Shown: in pieces, positions 7,200 to 14,422 of the stretch
How positions within the stretch are numbered: the first letter of the stretch is position 1
Layout of the letters: each line of letters starts with the position of its first letter
From: an uncultured bacterium
GTDB lineage: Bacteria; Bacteroidota; Bacteroidia; Bacteroidales; Bacteroidaceae
Assembly: GCA_905215655.1 (NCBI GenBank)
Contig: CAJMQT010000044.1
Span: forward strand, 1-15,257
Direction of reading: 5' to 3'
DNA length: 15,257 nucleotides
The notes under the pieces: model-generated
Database searches by the model: none
Told to the model about the DNA's origin: nothing
The model's input: the letters and a program-made list of their open reading frames with translations, nothing else
Position numbers and translations under genes: made by a program

Positions 7200-8528
7200 A
7201 TGAAGGCAATACTTACAATTATCGCGATTGCCGGCACAATGACGGCGGGAGCTCAGGAACGGCACGCTTGGTCGCTCGCCGACTGCATCGGCTACGCGCT
7301 CGAACACAACATCACCGTCAAGCAGCGGGACATCACGAAGCAACAAAGAGAGCTGGATGTGAACACCGCGAAGAACAGCCGTCTGCCCGACCTGAACGCC
7401 ACAGCCAATCAGAACTGGTCGTTCGGGCGCGGACTGACGTCGGAGAACACCTACTCCGACACTAACACGAGGAACACCTCGTTCGGTCTGTCCACGTCGG
7501 TGCCGCTGTTTGAGGGAGCCAGAATACCGCGCACCAAAGAGCTGAGCCGTCTCAATCTTGAAGCGGCGACTGCCGATTTGGATAAAGCCCGCGACGACAT
7601 ACGCATGCAGGTGGCGCAGGCTTACGTGCAAATTCTGTACGACAAGGAACTGTGTTACGTGGCACAACGCCAGATAGAGATTGACTCGATGCAGACCGTC
7701 AGGCTGCAAGGGCTTTACACCGACGGCAAGACAAGCGGCGCGGACGTGGCACGACAGAAAGCTACGTTGGCGCAAAGCCGCCTCACCCTGACGCAGGCAG
7801 ACAACAGTCTGAGGCTCGACATGCTGGCTCTGACGCAACTGTTGGAGCTGCCTTTGCCCGACGGATTTGACGTTCAGACGCCCGACACCGGCGCTCTCGA
7901 CCTCTCCGCCGGCGCCGTTCTGCCGACGCCTGACGATATTTTCCAGGAAGCGTTGTCGTCAAAGCCCGAGGTTCGGGCAGAGCTTTACCGTCTGAAAGGC
8001 AGCGAGATGAGCGTCAAGATAGCTCAAAGCGCATGGTGGCCGACGCTCTCGTTGGTAGCCGGACTGGGCTCCAACTACTACAAGACGAGCGGTTTCTATG
8101 CCGACGGGTTCGGTCGTCAGATGCGCAACAACTTCAACCAGTACATCGGTTTCAACCTTAACGTGCCGATATTCAACCGCTTTGAGACGCGCAACAACAT
8201 CCGCAGCGCGCGTCTCGACGTGCAGACGCAGCAGTTGCAGCTTGACAACGTGAAGAAAGGTCTTTACAAAGAGATACAGCAGGCGTATTATAACGCCGTG
8301 GCGGCAAGGGCGAAATATGGCAGCAGCGGCGAGGCGGTGGAGAGCGAGAAGGCGGCTTTTGAACTGATGTCGGCAAAGTATGAGTACGGCAAGGCAAACA
8401 TAACGGAGTTTAACGAATCGAAAAACAGTCTGCTGAAAGCCGAGAGCGAGCACGCCAAAGCTAAGTTCGAGTATATGTACGGGCTTGCGCTCATCAAGTT
8501 TTATAAAGGAAACGAACTTGTATTTTAA
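7200..8528 (+). CDS. TolC-family outer-membrane efflux protein
   Basis: A 442-residue outer-membrane channel subunit. Residues 1-18 (MKAILTIIAIAGTMTAGA) form a signal peptide without a lipobox cysteine. The mature protein shows the two repeated helix-strand-helix halves of the family: first half with the canonical SLADCIGYALEHN opening and the LPDLNATANQNWSFGRG strand region, second half with KPEVRAELYRLKGSEMSVKIAQSAWWPTL written here in parts (KPEVRAELYRLKGSEM, AQSAWWPTLSL) and NVPIFNRFETRNNIRSARLD. The C terminus (YGKANITEFNESKNSLLKAE) is typical. It is the last gene of the efflux operon. Together with the ATPase, permeases and adaptor it completes a tripartite pump. The substrate cannot be read from the sequence. 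Confidence 0.94.
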   Translation: MKAILTIIAIAGTMTAGAQERHAWSLADCIGYALEHNITVKQRDITKQQRELDVNTAKNSRLPDLNATANQNWSFGRGLTSENTYSDTNTRNTSFGLSTSVPLFEGARIPRTKELSRLNLEAATADLDKARDDIRMQVAQAYVQILYDKELCYVAQRQIEIDSMQTVRLQGLYTDGKTSGADVARQKATLAQSRLTLTQADNSLRLDMLALTQLLELPLPDGFDVQTPDTGALDLSAGAVLPTPDDIFQEALSSKPEVRAELYRLKGSEMSVKIAQSAWWPTLSLVAGLGSNYYKTSGFYADGFGRQMRNNFNQYIGFNLNVPIFNRFETRNNIRSARLDVQTQQLQLDNVKKGLYKEIQQAYYNAVAARAKYGSSGEAVESEKAAFELMSAKYEYGKANITEFNESKNSLLKAESEHAKAKFEYMYGLALIKFYKGNELVF

Positions 8529-8556
8529 TGAAGAGTGAAGAGTGAAGAGTGAAGAA
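8529..8556. repeat. Tandem TGAAGAG heptads at the TolC stop codon
   Basis: Four perfectly phased 7-mers (TGAAGAG three times, then TGAAGAA) start at the base immediately after the TAA stop of the TolC-family gene. Because 7 is not a multiple of 3, the TGA in each unit gives stop codons in all three rightward frames within 21 bp. The sequence differs from the AATTAAG arrays, but the unit length and placement are the same. Confidence 0.9.
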
Positions 8557-8621
8557 TTATGGTTTGAAACATAAAGATTGAAATCCTGATACAACCCTTA
8601 ACGTTTGCACACAAACTGTAA

Positions 8622-8653
8622 CTTCCTCCCTCGGGAGGACCGAGGAGGGGCTT
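8622..8653. repeat. Single copy of the GC-rich element
   Basis: CCTCCCTCGGGAGG followed by ACCGAGGAGGGGCTT matches the right arm of the 3270-3300 element in order and orientation, with small differences. It lies between the convergent TolC and O-methyltransferase genes and its final CTT runs directly into a CTTAATT heptad array. The CCTCC-CTCG-GGAGG stem could work as a bidirectional terminator, but no long U-tract follows. A small hairpin GTTTG-CACA-CAAAC (about 8603-8616) lies just upstream. Confidence 0.75.
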
Positions 8654-8678
8654 AATTCTTAATTCTTAACTCTTAATT
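8651..8678. repeat. AATTAAG heptad array overlapping the O-methyltransferase 3' end
   Basis: Four in-register units on the + strand (CTTAATT, CTTAATT, CTTAACT, CTTAATT). The array contains the TAA stop (8666-8668, - strand) and the last few codons of the O-methyltransferase. Only one arm is present here, with no inverted partner array nearby. Confidence 0.9.
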
Positions 8679-9295
8679 CTTATAATCGTCAGCCCGTCGC
8701 GGATGGGCAGCAGCACCTGTTCAACGCGCTCATCGGCGGCTACATAATCGTTGAAGTTCTCTATGCCGGCAGTCTGTCGGTCGGCGGCGCGCGGCGTCTC
8801 GAGCACGTGTCCGTCCCAAAGCGTGTTGTCGGCAAGGATAAATCCGCCCTTGCGAACCACGCCGAGCGCCATCTCGTAGCTCTCGATGTATTTGCGTTTG
8901 TCGCCGTCAAGGAACGCCATGTCAAACTCGACGCCCAACCGTGGCGCCTCCTTTATGGCGTCGCCGATGATGAATTGTATCTTGTCGGCGACGTGCGAGC
9001 CCTCGATCCACGGTCTTGTGAAATCTTCCTGCTCGTCGTTTATCTCGTAGGTGTAGACCGTTCCTCCCTCGTCGAGCCCTTCCGCCATGCAGATGGCGCT
9101 GTAACCGCTGAACGTCCCCACTTCAAGAATGTTCTTCGGGCGTATCATCCTTACCAGCATTTTCAGCAGCCGCCCTTGCAGATGACCGCTCGCCATGCGC
9201 CCGCGGAGCAGATGCACGTTGGTGGCGCGCCACAGACGGTACAGATATTCGCCTTCCGGCTCGGTGTGTGCCAGGACGTATTCCTCAATATTCAT
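8666..9295 (-). CDS. Class I SAM-dependent O-methyltransferase
   Basis: A 209-residue methyltransferase of the CCoAOMT/catechol-type family, which transfers methyl from S-adenosylmethionine to a hydroxyl group with help of a divalent metal. Seen: motif I LEVGTFSGYSA (57-67), acidic residue after strand 2 (YTYE, E83), the GDA motif (110-112), metal-site residues FLDGDK (D129) and ADN (D155, N156), then TLWDG. The length is normal for the bacterial family. The physiological substrate is unknown. The last residues (RIKS) and the stop are encoded by a heptad repeat array, so the natural C terminus has probably been altered or trimmed. It lies downstream of aroQ on the same strand, 166 nt away, across another repeat array. 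Confidence 0.92.
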   Translation of the reverse strand: MNIEEYVLAHTEPEGEYLYRLWRATNVHLLRGRMASGHLQGRLLKMLVRMIRPKNILEVGTFSGYSAICMAEGLDEGGTVYTYEINDEQEDFTRPWIEGSHVADKIQFIIGDAIKEAPRLGVEFDMAFLDGDKRKYIESYEMALGVVRKGGFILADNTLWDGHVLETPRAADRQTAGIENFNDYVAADERVEQVLLPIRDGLTIIRIKS

Positions 9296-9301
9296 CTTGG
9301 A

Positions 9302-9475
9302 AATTAAGAGTTAAGAATTAAGAATTAAGAATTAGGAATTAGGAGTTAGGAATTAAGAGTTAAGAAAATATGTTTTGAGTAACAGCATAAGCCCAATGAG
9401 ACTTGTGGGACTAATAAGCGTAGTAACAAAACACCTTTTCTTAGCTCTTAATTCTTAACTCTTAATTCTTAATTA
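9302..9475. repeat. Large inverted AATTAAG heptad arrays between aroQ and the O-methyltransferase
   Basis: The left array holds nine perfectly phased heptads from 9302 to 9364 (AATTAAG, AGTTAAG, AATTAAG twice, AATTAGG twice, AGTTAGG, AATTAAG, AGTTAAG). The right array holds five inverted heptads (9441-9475). The inner ends pair over 26 bp with three mismatches (9351-9376 with 9428-9453) around a 51-nt core that is unlike the core at 4602-4672. The right array contains the aroQ stop codon; the left array begins 6 nt upstream of the O-methyltransferase start codon (that gene reads leftward), so it occupies the 5' leader of that gene. Confidence 0.9.
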
Positions 9476-9890
9476 TATATGTAATCGCCTCAACAGCCAG
9501 TCTGTATGAGTCGAGACCGAAACCGCAGATGACACCGGCACAGGCGCACGAAATCATTGAGCGGTGGCGGAACTCCTCGCGCTTGTGTACGTTGGATATG
9601 TGAACCTCTATCACGGGCGACTTCAACGAGCGGATACAGTCTTGCAGGGCGAGGCTGGTGTGCGTGTAGGCGCCGGCGTTGAGCACTATGCCGTCGTATG
9701 AGAAGCCCGCCTCCTGCATCTTGTCGATAAGCAGACCTTCGACGTTGCTCTGATAATACTCGAACTCGATGTCGGGATAGCGCTCTTTCAGTTGCGTGAG
9801 ATATGTCTCGAACGAGCTATTGCCGTATATTCCCGGCTCTCTGACGCCCAAAAGGTTGAGGTTGGGACCGTTGATGATAAGTATTTTCAT
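9462..9890 (-). CDS. aroQ: Type II 3-dehydroquinate dehydratase
   Basis: A 142-residue shikimate-pathway enzyme that converts 3-dehydroquinate to 3-dehydroshikimate; type II enzymes are dodecamers. By position against characterised type II enzymes, the active-site residues are all present: R17, Y22 in GIYG (the base), N71 and H77 in NAGAYTHTS, H97 in HISN, and R108 in REEFRH. The opening MKILIINGPNLNLLG is diagnostic. The reading frame stays open to 10034, but the ATG at 9890 is the family start, and a -7 promoter box at 9983-9990 lies inside the open extension. The C terminus (AITYIIKN) and TAA stop run into a heptad repeat array. Confidence 0.97.
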   Translation of the reverse strand: MKILIINGPNLNLLGVREPGIYGNSSFETYLTQLKERYPDIEFEYYQSNVEGLLIDKMQEAGFSYDGIVLNAGAYTHTSLALQDCIRSLKSPVIEVHISNVHKREEFRHRSMISCACAGVICGFGLDSYRLAVEAITYIIKN

Positions 9891-9906
9891 AATCGGAAAA
9901 AAAATG

Positions 9907-9914
9907 TAACTTTG
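9907..9914 (+). promoter_or_regulatory. Candidate -7 box for xerD
   Basis: TAACTTTG matches the Bacteroidetes TAnnTTTG consensus exactly. Initiation would fall near 9921, giving a leader of about 80 nt before xerD. No convincing TTG is seen at -33, so this rests on the -7 match and position. Confidence 0.55.
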
Positions 9915-9982
9915 CAAAACAGATAAGGAACGGACGTTACCGCCGTCCACGTATGACGGTAGCAATGCTCCGCCACACCTTG

Positions 9983-9990
9983 CAAAAGTA
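9983..9990 (-). promoter_or_regulatory. Candidate -7 box for aroQ
   Basis: Read on the - strand this is TACTTTTG, an exact TAnnTTTG match. TTTG elements lie 16 and 23 nt upstream of the box, within the first codons of xerD, and could act as the -33 region. Initiation would be near 9976, giving a leader of about 86 nt before aroQ. Confidence 0.6.
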
Positions 9991-9999
9991 CGAAAATAA

Positions 10000-10932
10000 A
10001 TGGAAACAAACAGCAAAAAGCCCTCTAATATCATTGGCGAATACCGTCGTTACATCAAATTGCAGCGTAATTTCACGGCTAACACGCTCGACGCTTACAT
10101 GCGCGACATCGACAAACTGGCGCGTTTTCTCGACTCGGCGGGCATAGCGGTGACCGACGTCAGCCTTGACAACCTGCACACCTTCGCCGCCTCGCTGCAC
10201 GACATAGGCATTTCGCCACGCTCCCAGTGCCGCATATTGAGCGGCGTGCGCAGCTTTTTCCGCTTTCTCGTCACGGCCGGCTATATCACCGACGACCCGT
10301 CGGAACTGTTGGAGTCGCCACGTCTGGGCGACCATCTGCCGGAGGTGCTGACCACCGCCGAGGTGGACAGGCTGGAACAGGCGATAGACCTCGAGAAGTG
10401 GGAAGGACAGCGCAACAAGGCGATTATCGAAGTGCTTTTCAGCTGCGGGCTGCGTGTCAGCGAGCTTGTCACGCTGCGTCTGTCCGACCTTTACCTCGAC
10501 GAACAGTTCATCCGCGTACACGGCAAGGGCAACAAGGAGCGCTTCGTACCCATCTCGGAGAGCGCGATAAAGCACCTCCGCTACTGGTTTATCGACCGGA
10601 ACCTGATGAACATCAAGCCGGGCGAAGAGGATTATGTCTTCCTCAACCGACGCGGAGCGCACCTTACGCGCACCATGATCCTGATAATGATAAAGCGGCT
10701 CGGCGCCGAGGCGGGCATAGACAAGGTGATAAGCCCGCACACCCTGCGGCACAGCTTCGCCACGGCGCTGCTCGAAGGCGGCGCCGACCTGCGCGCGATA
10801 CAAGCCATGTTGGGGCATGAGAGCATCGGCACGACCGAGATTTACACGCACATCGACACGCACACGCTGCGCGAAGAGATACTCAATCATCATCCGAGGA
10901 ACATCAACGGCAATCATACTGATTTGGATTAA
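10000..10932 (+). CDS. xerD: Site-specific tyrosine recombinase XerD
   Basis: A 310-residue recombinase that, with a XerC-type partner, resolves chromosome dimers at dif. The N-terminal SAM-like DNA-binding domain spans about residues 8-100 (IIGEYRRYIKLQRNFTANTL). The catalytic domain has all six key residues: R152 (CGLRVSEL), K176 (HGKGNKER), H247 and R250 (HTLRHSFAT), H273 (LGHESIGTTEIY) and the nucleophile Y282. Numbering and length are nearly those of E. coli XerD (R148, K172, H244, R247, H270, Y279). It sits next to aroQ in divergent orientation with no phage, cargo or attachment sites nearby, so a housekeeping Xer protein is far more likely than a mobile-element integrase. The choice of XerD over XerC rests on overall resemblance. 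Confidence 0.93.
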   Translation: METNSKKPSNIIGEYRRYIKLQRNFTANTLDAYMRDIDKLARFLDSAGIAVTDVSLDNLHTFAASLHDIGISPRSQCRILSGVRSFFRFLVTAGYITDDPSELLESPRLGDHLPEVLTTAEVDRLEQAIDLEKWEGQRNKAIIEVLFSCGLRVSELVTLRLSDLYLDEQFIRVHGKGNKERFVPISESAIKHLRYWFIDRNLMNIKPGEEDYVFLNRRGAHLTRTMILIMIKRLGAEAGIDKVISPHTLRHSFATALLEGGADLRAIQAMLGHESIGTTEIYTHIDTHTLREEILNHHPRNINGNHTDLD

Positions 10933-11091
10933 AGGTTTCATTCCTCCCATACGGCACGCCGGCACCGAGTTACCGAAAGTCCGGTTTTCCTTTCTTTTTG
11001 TCACCCGAAGTTTGTCAACGATTTTCGACAAAATAGAAAACGGGCGACGAAAAGACAGCCGTGAAAAGTCAAAAGAAGTCATATCAGAACA
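10933..11091. other. Gene-free stretch downstream of xerD
   Basis: No supportable gene. A weak stem (ACCG at 10972-10975 with CGGT at 10982-10985) followed by TTTT, then C and T runs, could be the xerD terminator. TTTGTCAACGATTTTCGACAAAAT nearby is rich in short inverted pieces (TTTGTC and GACAAA). ORFs that cross this region run into the repeats and have no family character. Confidence 0.4.
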
Positions 11092-11169
11092 CAAAAGACC
11101 GTCTTTCATGTTGCAAGAGGTTACCTTTTACAACGCGAAAGACGGTCTTTTGCAATGTAAAAGGCGGTC
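11092..11169. repeat. Second TGYAAAAG/GACGGTC inverted-repeat block
   Basis: CAAAAGACCGTCTTT (11092-11106) and its exact inverse complement (11138-11152) form 15-bp arms around 31 nt, and GTTG/CAAC inside the loop region can extend the stem. It is followed by TGTAAAAGGCGGTC (11156-11169). Two units are identical to the block at the window start: GACGGTCTTTTGCAA (11141-11155 and 83-97) and TGTAAAAGGCGGTC (11156-11169 and 32-45). The order of units differs between the blocks. Related but decayed pieces (CGTCGCAATGCAAAACACAG) continue to about 11200. Confidence 0.85.
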
Positions 11170-11288
11170 CGTCGCAATGCAAAACACAGCCTTTCATGGT
11201 CAAAAAAGCCCGTTTCCAGGGTGTTTTCGACCGTTTTTCATTGCACACTTTTCCGTATTTCAACTTATCATGTTATAACACAAGCCGT

Positions 11289-11296
11289 TACGTTTG
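11289..11296 (+). promoter_or_regulatory. Candidate -7 box upstream of an RNA-like region
   Basis: TACGTTTG is an exact TAnnTTTG match, 305 nt before the M16 peptidase ATG. Initiation would be near 11303. No clear -33 TTG. A chance match somewhere in a gap of this size is quite possible. Confidence 0.35.
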
Positions 11297-11302
11297 CACA
11301 CG

Positions 11303-11503
11303 ATATTTTTAAAATTTCAGCCCGCGGACATTCTAATTTTCAAATAATCAAAATTTCGGAGGTCAACGAAAATCAGTTTGTAAGCAAAAAGAGCGTTCCG
11401 GTTTACATAATGACAGAAAAACAAAAGAACTGCCGTACAGAGCCAAATCAATGTGCCGGAACGCCCGAAAATCCTCTCCGGAGAGGCGGAAGGAGCGTTT
11501 TTT
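11303..11503 (+). ncRNA. Candidate small RNA or leader with two competing hairpins
   Basis: This 200-nt stretch has no family-like ORF, a promoter-like box just before it, and a hairpin plus six-T tract at its end. GCGTTCCGG (11393-11401) is perfectly complementary to CCGGAACGC (11456-11464), and ACAT/ATGT just inside can extend the stem. The AACGC of the second arm can instead pair with GCGTT (11495-11499) around the perfect palindrome at 11473-11486. I do not recognise an Rfam family. It could be an sRNA, or simply repeat remnants with fortuitous folding. Confidence 0.3.
11460..11503 (+). terminator. Putative intrinsic terminator
   Basis: AACGC (11460-11464) and GCGTT (11495-11499) flank the perfect palindrome CCTCTCCGGAGAGG (11473-11486), and the structure is followed by TTTTTT at 11498-11503. 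It ends 46 nt before the -7 box of the downstream peptidase gene, so it would end a separate upstream transcript. The palindrome also resembles the GC-rich intergenic element, so its origin may be a repeat. Confidence 0.5.
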
Positions 11504-11548
11504 CTTACATTTTTCCTTATTTATAATGCAGCTTACACATATTTTTAT

Positions 11549-11556
11549 TACATTTG
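11549..11556 (+). promoter_or_regulatory. Candidate promoter of the M16 peptidase gene
   Basis: TACATTTG matches TAnnTTTG exactly. Initiation near 11563 would leave a leader of about 30 nt before the ATG at 11594. The box lies inside the open upstream extension of the reading frame, which argues for the 11594 start. Confidence 0.65.
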
Positions 11557-11593
11557 CAGCATTGTAGAAACTATTTATTTTAACATTCAGAAC

Positions 11594-14422
11594 ATGAAAA
11601 TCAAACATTTATTTCTAACCGCCGCTCTGCTTGTAGCAAACGCAGCGGTTACCTTCGCACAAGGGTTTCAAATGCCACCGATACCCGTTGACAAGGCTGT
11701 CAGAGCAGGAAAGCTCGACAACGGACTGACATATTACATCCGTCAGAACAATTATCCCGAGCACCGCGTAAACTTCTACATAGCTCAGCGCGTAGGCTCT
11801 ATTCAGGAAAACGACGACCAGCGCGGACTGGCTCACTTCCTGGAGCACATGGCTTTCAACGGTTCCGACCATTATGAAGGCAACAGCCTGATTGAATATC
11901 TGCGCTCCATCGGCGTACAGTTCGGCTCTGACCTCAATGCCTATACGGGTATCGACCAGACCGTTTACCGCATCTGCAACGTGCCGTCGGGACGCGTATC
12001 GGCGCTCGACTCCTGCCTGCTCATCATCAAGGACTGGTCGAACGGACTGACGCTCGACGCCAAAGAGATTGACAAGGAGCGCGGCGTGATACACGAGGAA
12101 TGGCGACTGAGCACCGATCCGATGATGAGAATGTTCGAGCGCAACCTCGAAAAGCTCTATCCCGGCAGCAAATACGGTCTGCGCATGCCTATCGGAAAAA
12201 TGGAAATCGTCGACAACTTCAAGCCCGAGGCTCTCAGAAAGTACTATAAGAAGTGGTACAGACCTGACAATCAGGCTGTAATCGTGATAGGCGACGTGGA
12301 TGTAGACCGCACCGAGGCGAAGATAAAGGAAATGTTCGGCGACATCAAGCTCGCGCCCAACGCCGCACAGGTGGTTGACGAGCAGGTGCCCGACAACAAC
12401 GAGGCGATAATCCTCGTCGACAAAGACAAGGAGCAAAGGGTAGATCTCATACAGATGATGTTCAAACACGACGCCGTGCCCGACAGCCTGAAAGGCTCGC
12501 TCCCGTACATGATTCAAAACTATATCACCGAACTTGCGGGCAGCATGCTCAACTCACGTCTCGGCGAACTGTCGCAAGAGGCTGACTGTCCGTTCCTCCG
12601 CGCTTACGCCGGTGATGGCAGATATATCTTCGCAAAGACAAAAGACTGCTTTGAATTTGTGTTCTATCCGAAAGAGGGACAGAGCGAGAAAGCTCTCTCG
12701 GCAGTAACACGCGAGGCTATGAGAGCCGTTAAATTCGGCTTCACCGCAACCGAGTTCGCACGCGCCAAGGAAGAGTACATGAGCAGTCTGGAAAAGACTT
12801 ACACCAACCGCAACAAGCGCAAGAACGACGTCTACGGCGACATCTGCCGCGACCACTTCCTCGGCAACGAGCCCATGCCGGCTATCGAGGACGAATATCA
12901 GATAATGCAGCAGGTGGCTCAGATGATACCCGTCGAGGCTGTCAACGAGACAATGAAAGAGCTTATCAGCCAGACCGACACCAACACCGTGGTCTTCGCC
13001 GTTTACAACGAGAAGGACGGACGCGTATATCCCACGGCTGAGACATTGAAGAAGGCTATCAACGACGTGCGCAGCGAACAGCTCACAGCTTGGGTTGACA
13101 ACGTTAAAAACGAACCGCTGATTGCCAACATGCCCCAAAAAGGCTCGATAAAAGCAGAGAAAGAGAACAAGACACTCGGATACAAGGAGCTTACTCTCTC
13201 AAACGGAGCGAGGGTATTGCTGAAAAAGACCGACTATAAGGACGACGAGGTGATACTGAACGCACGCTCGAAAGGCGGCTCGTCATTGCTCGGCAAGGAA
13301 GACTTCACCAACATCAAGCTCTTCGACGCCGTCATCAGTTACAGCGGACTCGGCTCGTTCAGCAGCACCGAATTACAGAAAGTGCTCGCCGGAAAGCAGG
13401 CTAACGCAGACCTGTCTCTCGGCACAACGGCAGAAGTGGTGTCAGGAAAATCAACTCCGAAAGACATGGAGACGATGTTCCAGATGGCTTATCTCTACTT
13501 CACCGACATCAAGAAAGACGAGAAGAGCTTCAACTCTCTTATGGGTATGCTCGAAAACCAGTTGAAGAACAAGGCTCTCTCGCCCGACATGGCGTTCCAA
13601 GACTCTGTTCAGAGCACGCTGCACAGCCACAACGCACGCTTCGCTACGCTCGACGTCAAGGATCTGAAAAACGTAAACTACGACCGCATCCTGCAAATCG
13701 CCAAGGAGCGTACGGCAAACGCTGCCGACTTCACATTCACCATTGTGGGCAACTTTGACGAGGCTGCTATCCGCCCGCTCATCGAGCAATACATCGCATC
13801 TCTGCCCGCAAAAGGCAAGAAAGAGAACTATAAGAAGGTGTCAACCTACAATCAAGGCAACACCGTAAACAAGTTCACGCGCAAGATGGAGACGCCCAAG
13901 GCGCAGGCTTACATGTTCTGGTACAACAACAAGACGCCGTTCTCAATGGAGAACAGTATACTTGCCGACGCAGCAGGACAGGTGCTCAGCATGATTTACT
14001 TGAAGAAAATCCGCGAGGATGCGAGCGCCGCTTACACGGCAGGAGCACAGGGTTTCTCCGACCTCAGAGGTGATGTTCCCTTCACGGCTCTTGTCGGCGT
14101 ATGTCCGATGAAACCCGAACTCGCTGACGTCGCAATAAAGATAATGGAAGACGAGGCTACGGGAATGGCGAAGACCGTTGACGCTGACATGCTCAACAAG
14201 GTAAAGGAACTGATGTTGAAACGTGCCGACGAGAACATCAAGACCAACAATTACTGGGTTCGCTCGATAACCGACTTCGACACCTTCGGCGTTGACATGA
14301 TAACGGATTACAAGAAGACGGTAAGCGCTTTGACACCTGAAAAGGTTGCAGCATTCGTCAAGGACGTTATTCTTGGCGGCGGCAACAGTATCAAAGTGAT
14401 AATGATGCCGGAAAAACTTTAA
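11594..14422 (+). CDS. Exported M16-family zinc metallopeptidase, PqqL-like
   Basis: A 942-residue pitrilysin-type peptidase. Residues 1-22 (MKIKHLFLTAALLVANAAVTFA) are a signal peptide, without a lipobox, so the enzyme is exported to the periplasm. The inverted zinc motif HFLEH is at 81-85, and the third ligand E162 in KERGVIHEEW lies exactly 76 residues after the motif, giving the full HxxEH-X76-E site. The chain has the four-domain double-repeat layout (active N-terminal half, inactive C-terminal half) and is full length for this Bacteroidales group. The frame extends upstream to 11453, but the signal peptide and promoter support 11594. A single-gene unit seems likely. Roles known in the family include periplasmic peptide breakdown; the substrate is unknown here. 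The stop codon abuts an octad repeat array. Confidence 0.95.
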   Translation: MKIKHLFLTAALLVANAAVTFAQGFQMPPIPVDKAVRAGKLDNGLTYYIRQNNYPEHRVNFYIAQRVGSIQENDDQRGLAHFLEHMAFNGSDHYEGNSLIEYLRSIGVQFGSDLNAYTGIDQTVYRICNVPSGRVSALDSCLLIIKDWSNGLTLDAKEIDKERGVIHEEWRLSTDPMMRMFERNLEKLYPGSKYGLRMPIGKMEIVDNFKPEALRKYYKKWYRPDNQAVIVIGDVDVDRTEAKIKEMFGDIKLAPNAAQVVDEQVPDNNEAIILVDKDKEQRVDLIQMMFKHDAVPDSLKGSLPYMIQNYITELAGSMLNSRLGELSQEADCPFLRAYAGDGRYIFAKTKDCFEFVFYPKEGQSEKALSAVTREAMRAVKFGFTATEFARAKEEYMSSLEKTYTNRNKRKNDVYGDICRDHFLGNEPMPAIEDEYQIMQQVAQMIPVEAVNETMKELISQTDTNTVVFAVYNEKDGRVYPTAETLKKAINDVRSEQLTAWVDNVKNEPLIANMPQKGSIKAEKENKTLGYKELTLSNGARVLLKKTDYKDDEVILNARSKGGSSLLGKEDFTNIKLFDAVISYSGLGSFSSTELQKVLAGKQANADLSLGTTAEVVSGKSTPKDMETMFQMAYLYFTDIKKDEKSFNSLMGMLENQLKNKALSPDMAFQDSVQSTLHSHNARFATLDVKDLKNVNYDRILQIAKERTANAADFTFTIVGNFDEAAIRPLIEQYIASLPAKGKKENYKKVSTYNQGNTVNKFTRKMETPKAQAYMFWYNNKTPFSMENSILADAAGQVLSMIYLKKIREDASAAYTAGAQGFSDLRGDVPFTALVGVCPMKPELADVAIKIMEDEATGMAKTVDADMLNKVKELMLKRADENIKTNNYWVRSITDFDTFGVDMITDYKKTVSALTPEKVAAFVKDVILGGGNSIKVIMMPEKL

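Noticed and set aside
6071..7237. Long antisense ORF (388 codons) opposite the adaptor gene
   Set aside because: It mirrors the codon bias of the adaptor gene, has no recognisable domain, and the + strand frame has clear MacA-type architecture.
8529..9475. Heptad arrays as a CRISPR locus
   Set aside because: Units are 7 bp and contiguous with no unique spacers, and there are no cas genes.
9891..10034. 48-residue N-terminal extension of aroQ
   Set aside because: It overlaps xerD and spans the -7 box of aroQ; the family start is MKILIINGPN at 9890.
10000..10932. XerD-like gene as an integrase of a mobile element
   Set aside because: Near-identical length and catalytic spacing to XerD, no attachment repeats, cargo or phage genes, and a housekeeping neighbour.
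8601..11301. ACGTTTGCACAC shared at 8601-8612 and 11290-11301
   Set aside because: A few 12-bp matches are expected by chance in 15 kb, and the flanks differ.
10817..11312. Two overlapping + strand ORFs after xerD
   Set aside because: They run through the inverted-repeat block; sequences such as KDGLLQCKRRSVAMQ are translated repeat units and resemble no protein family.
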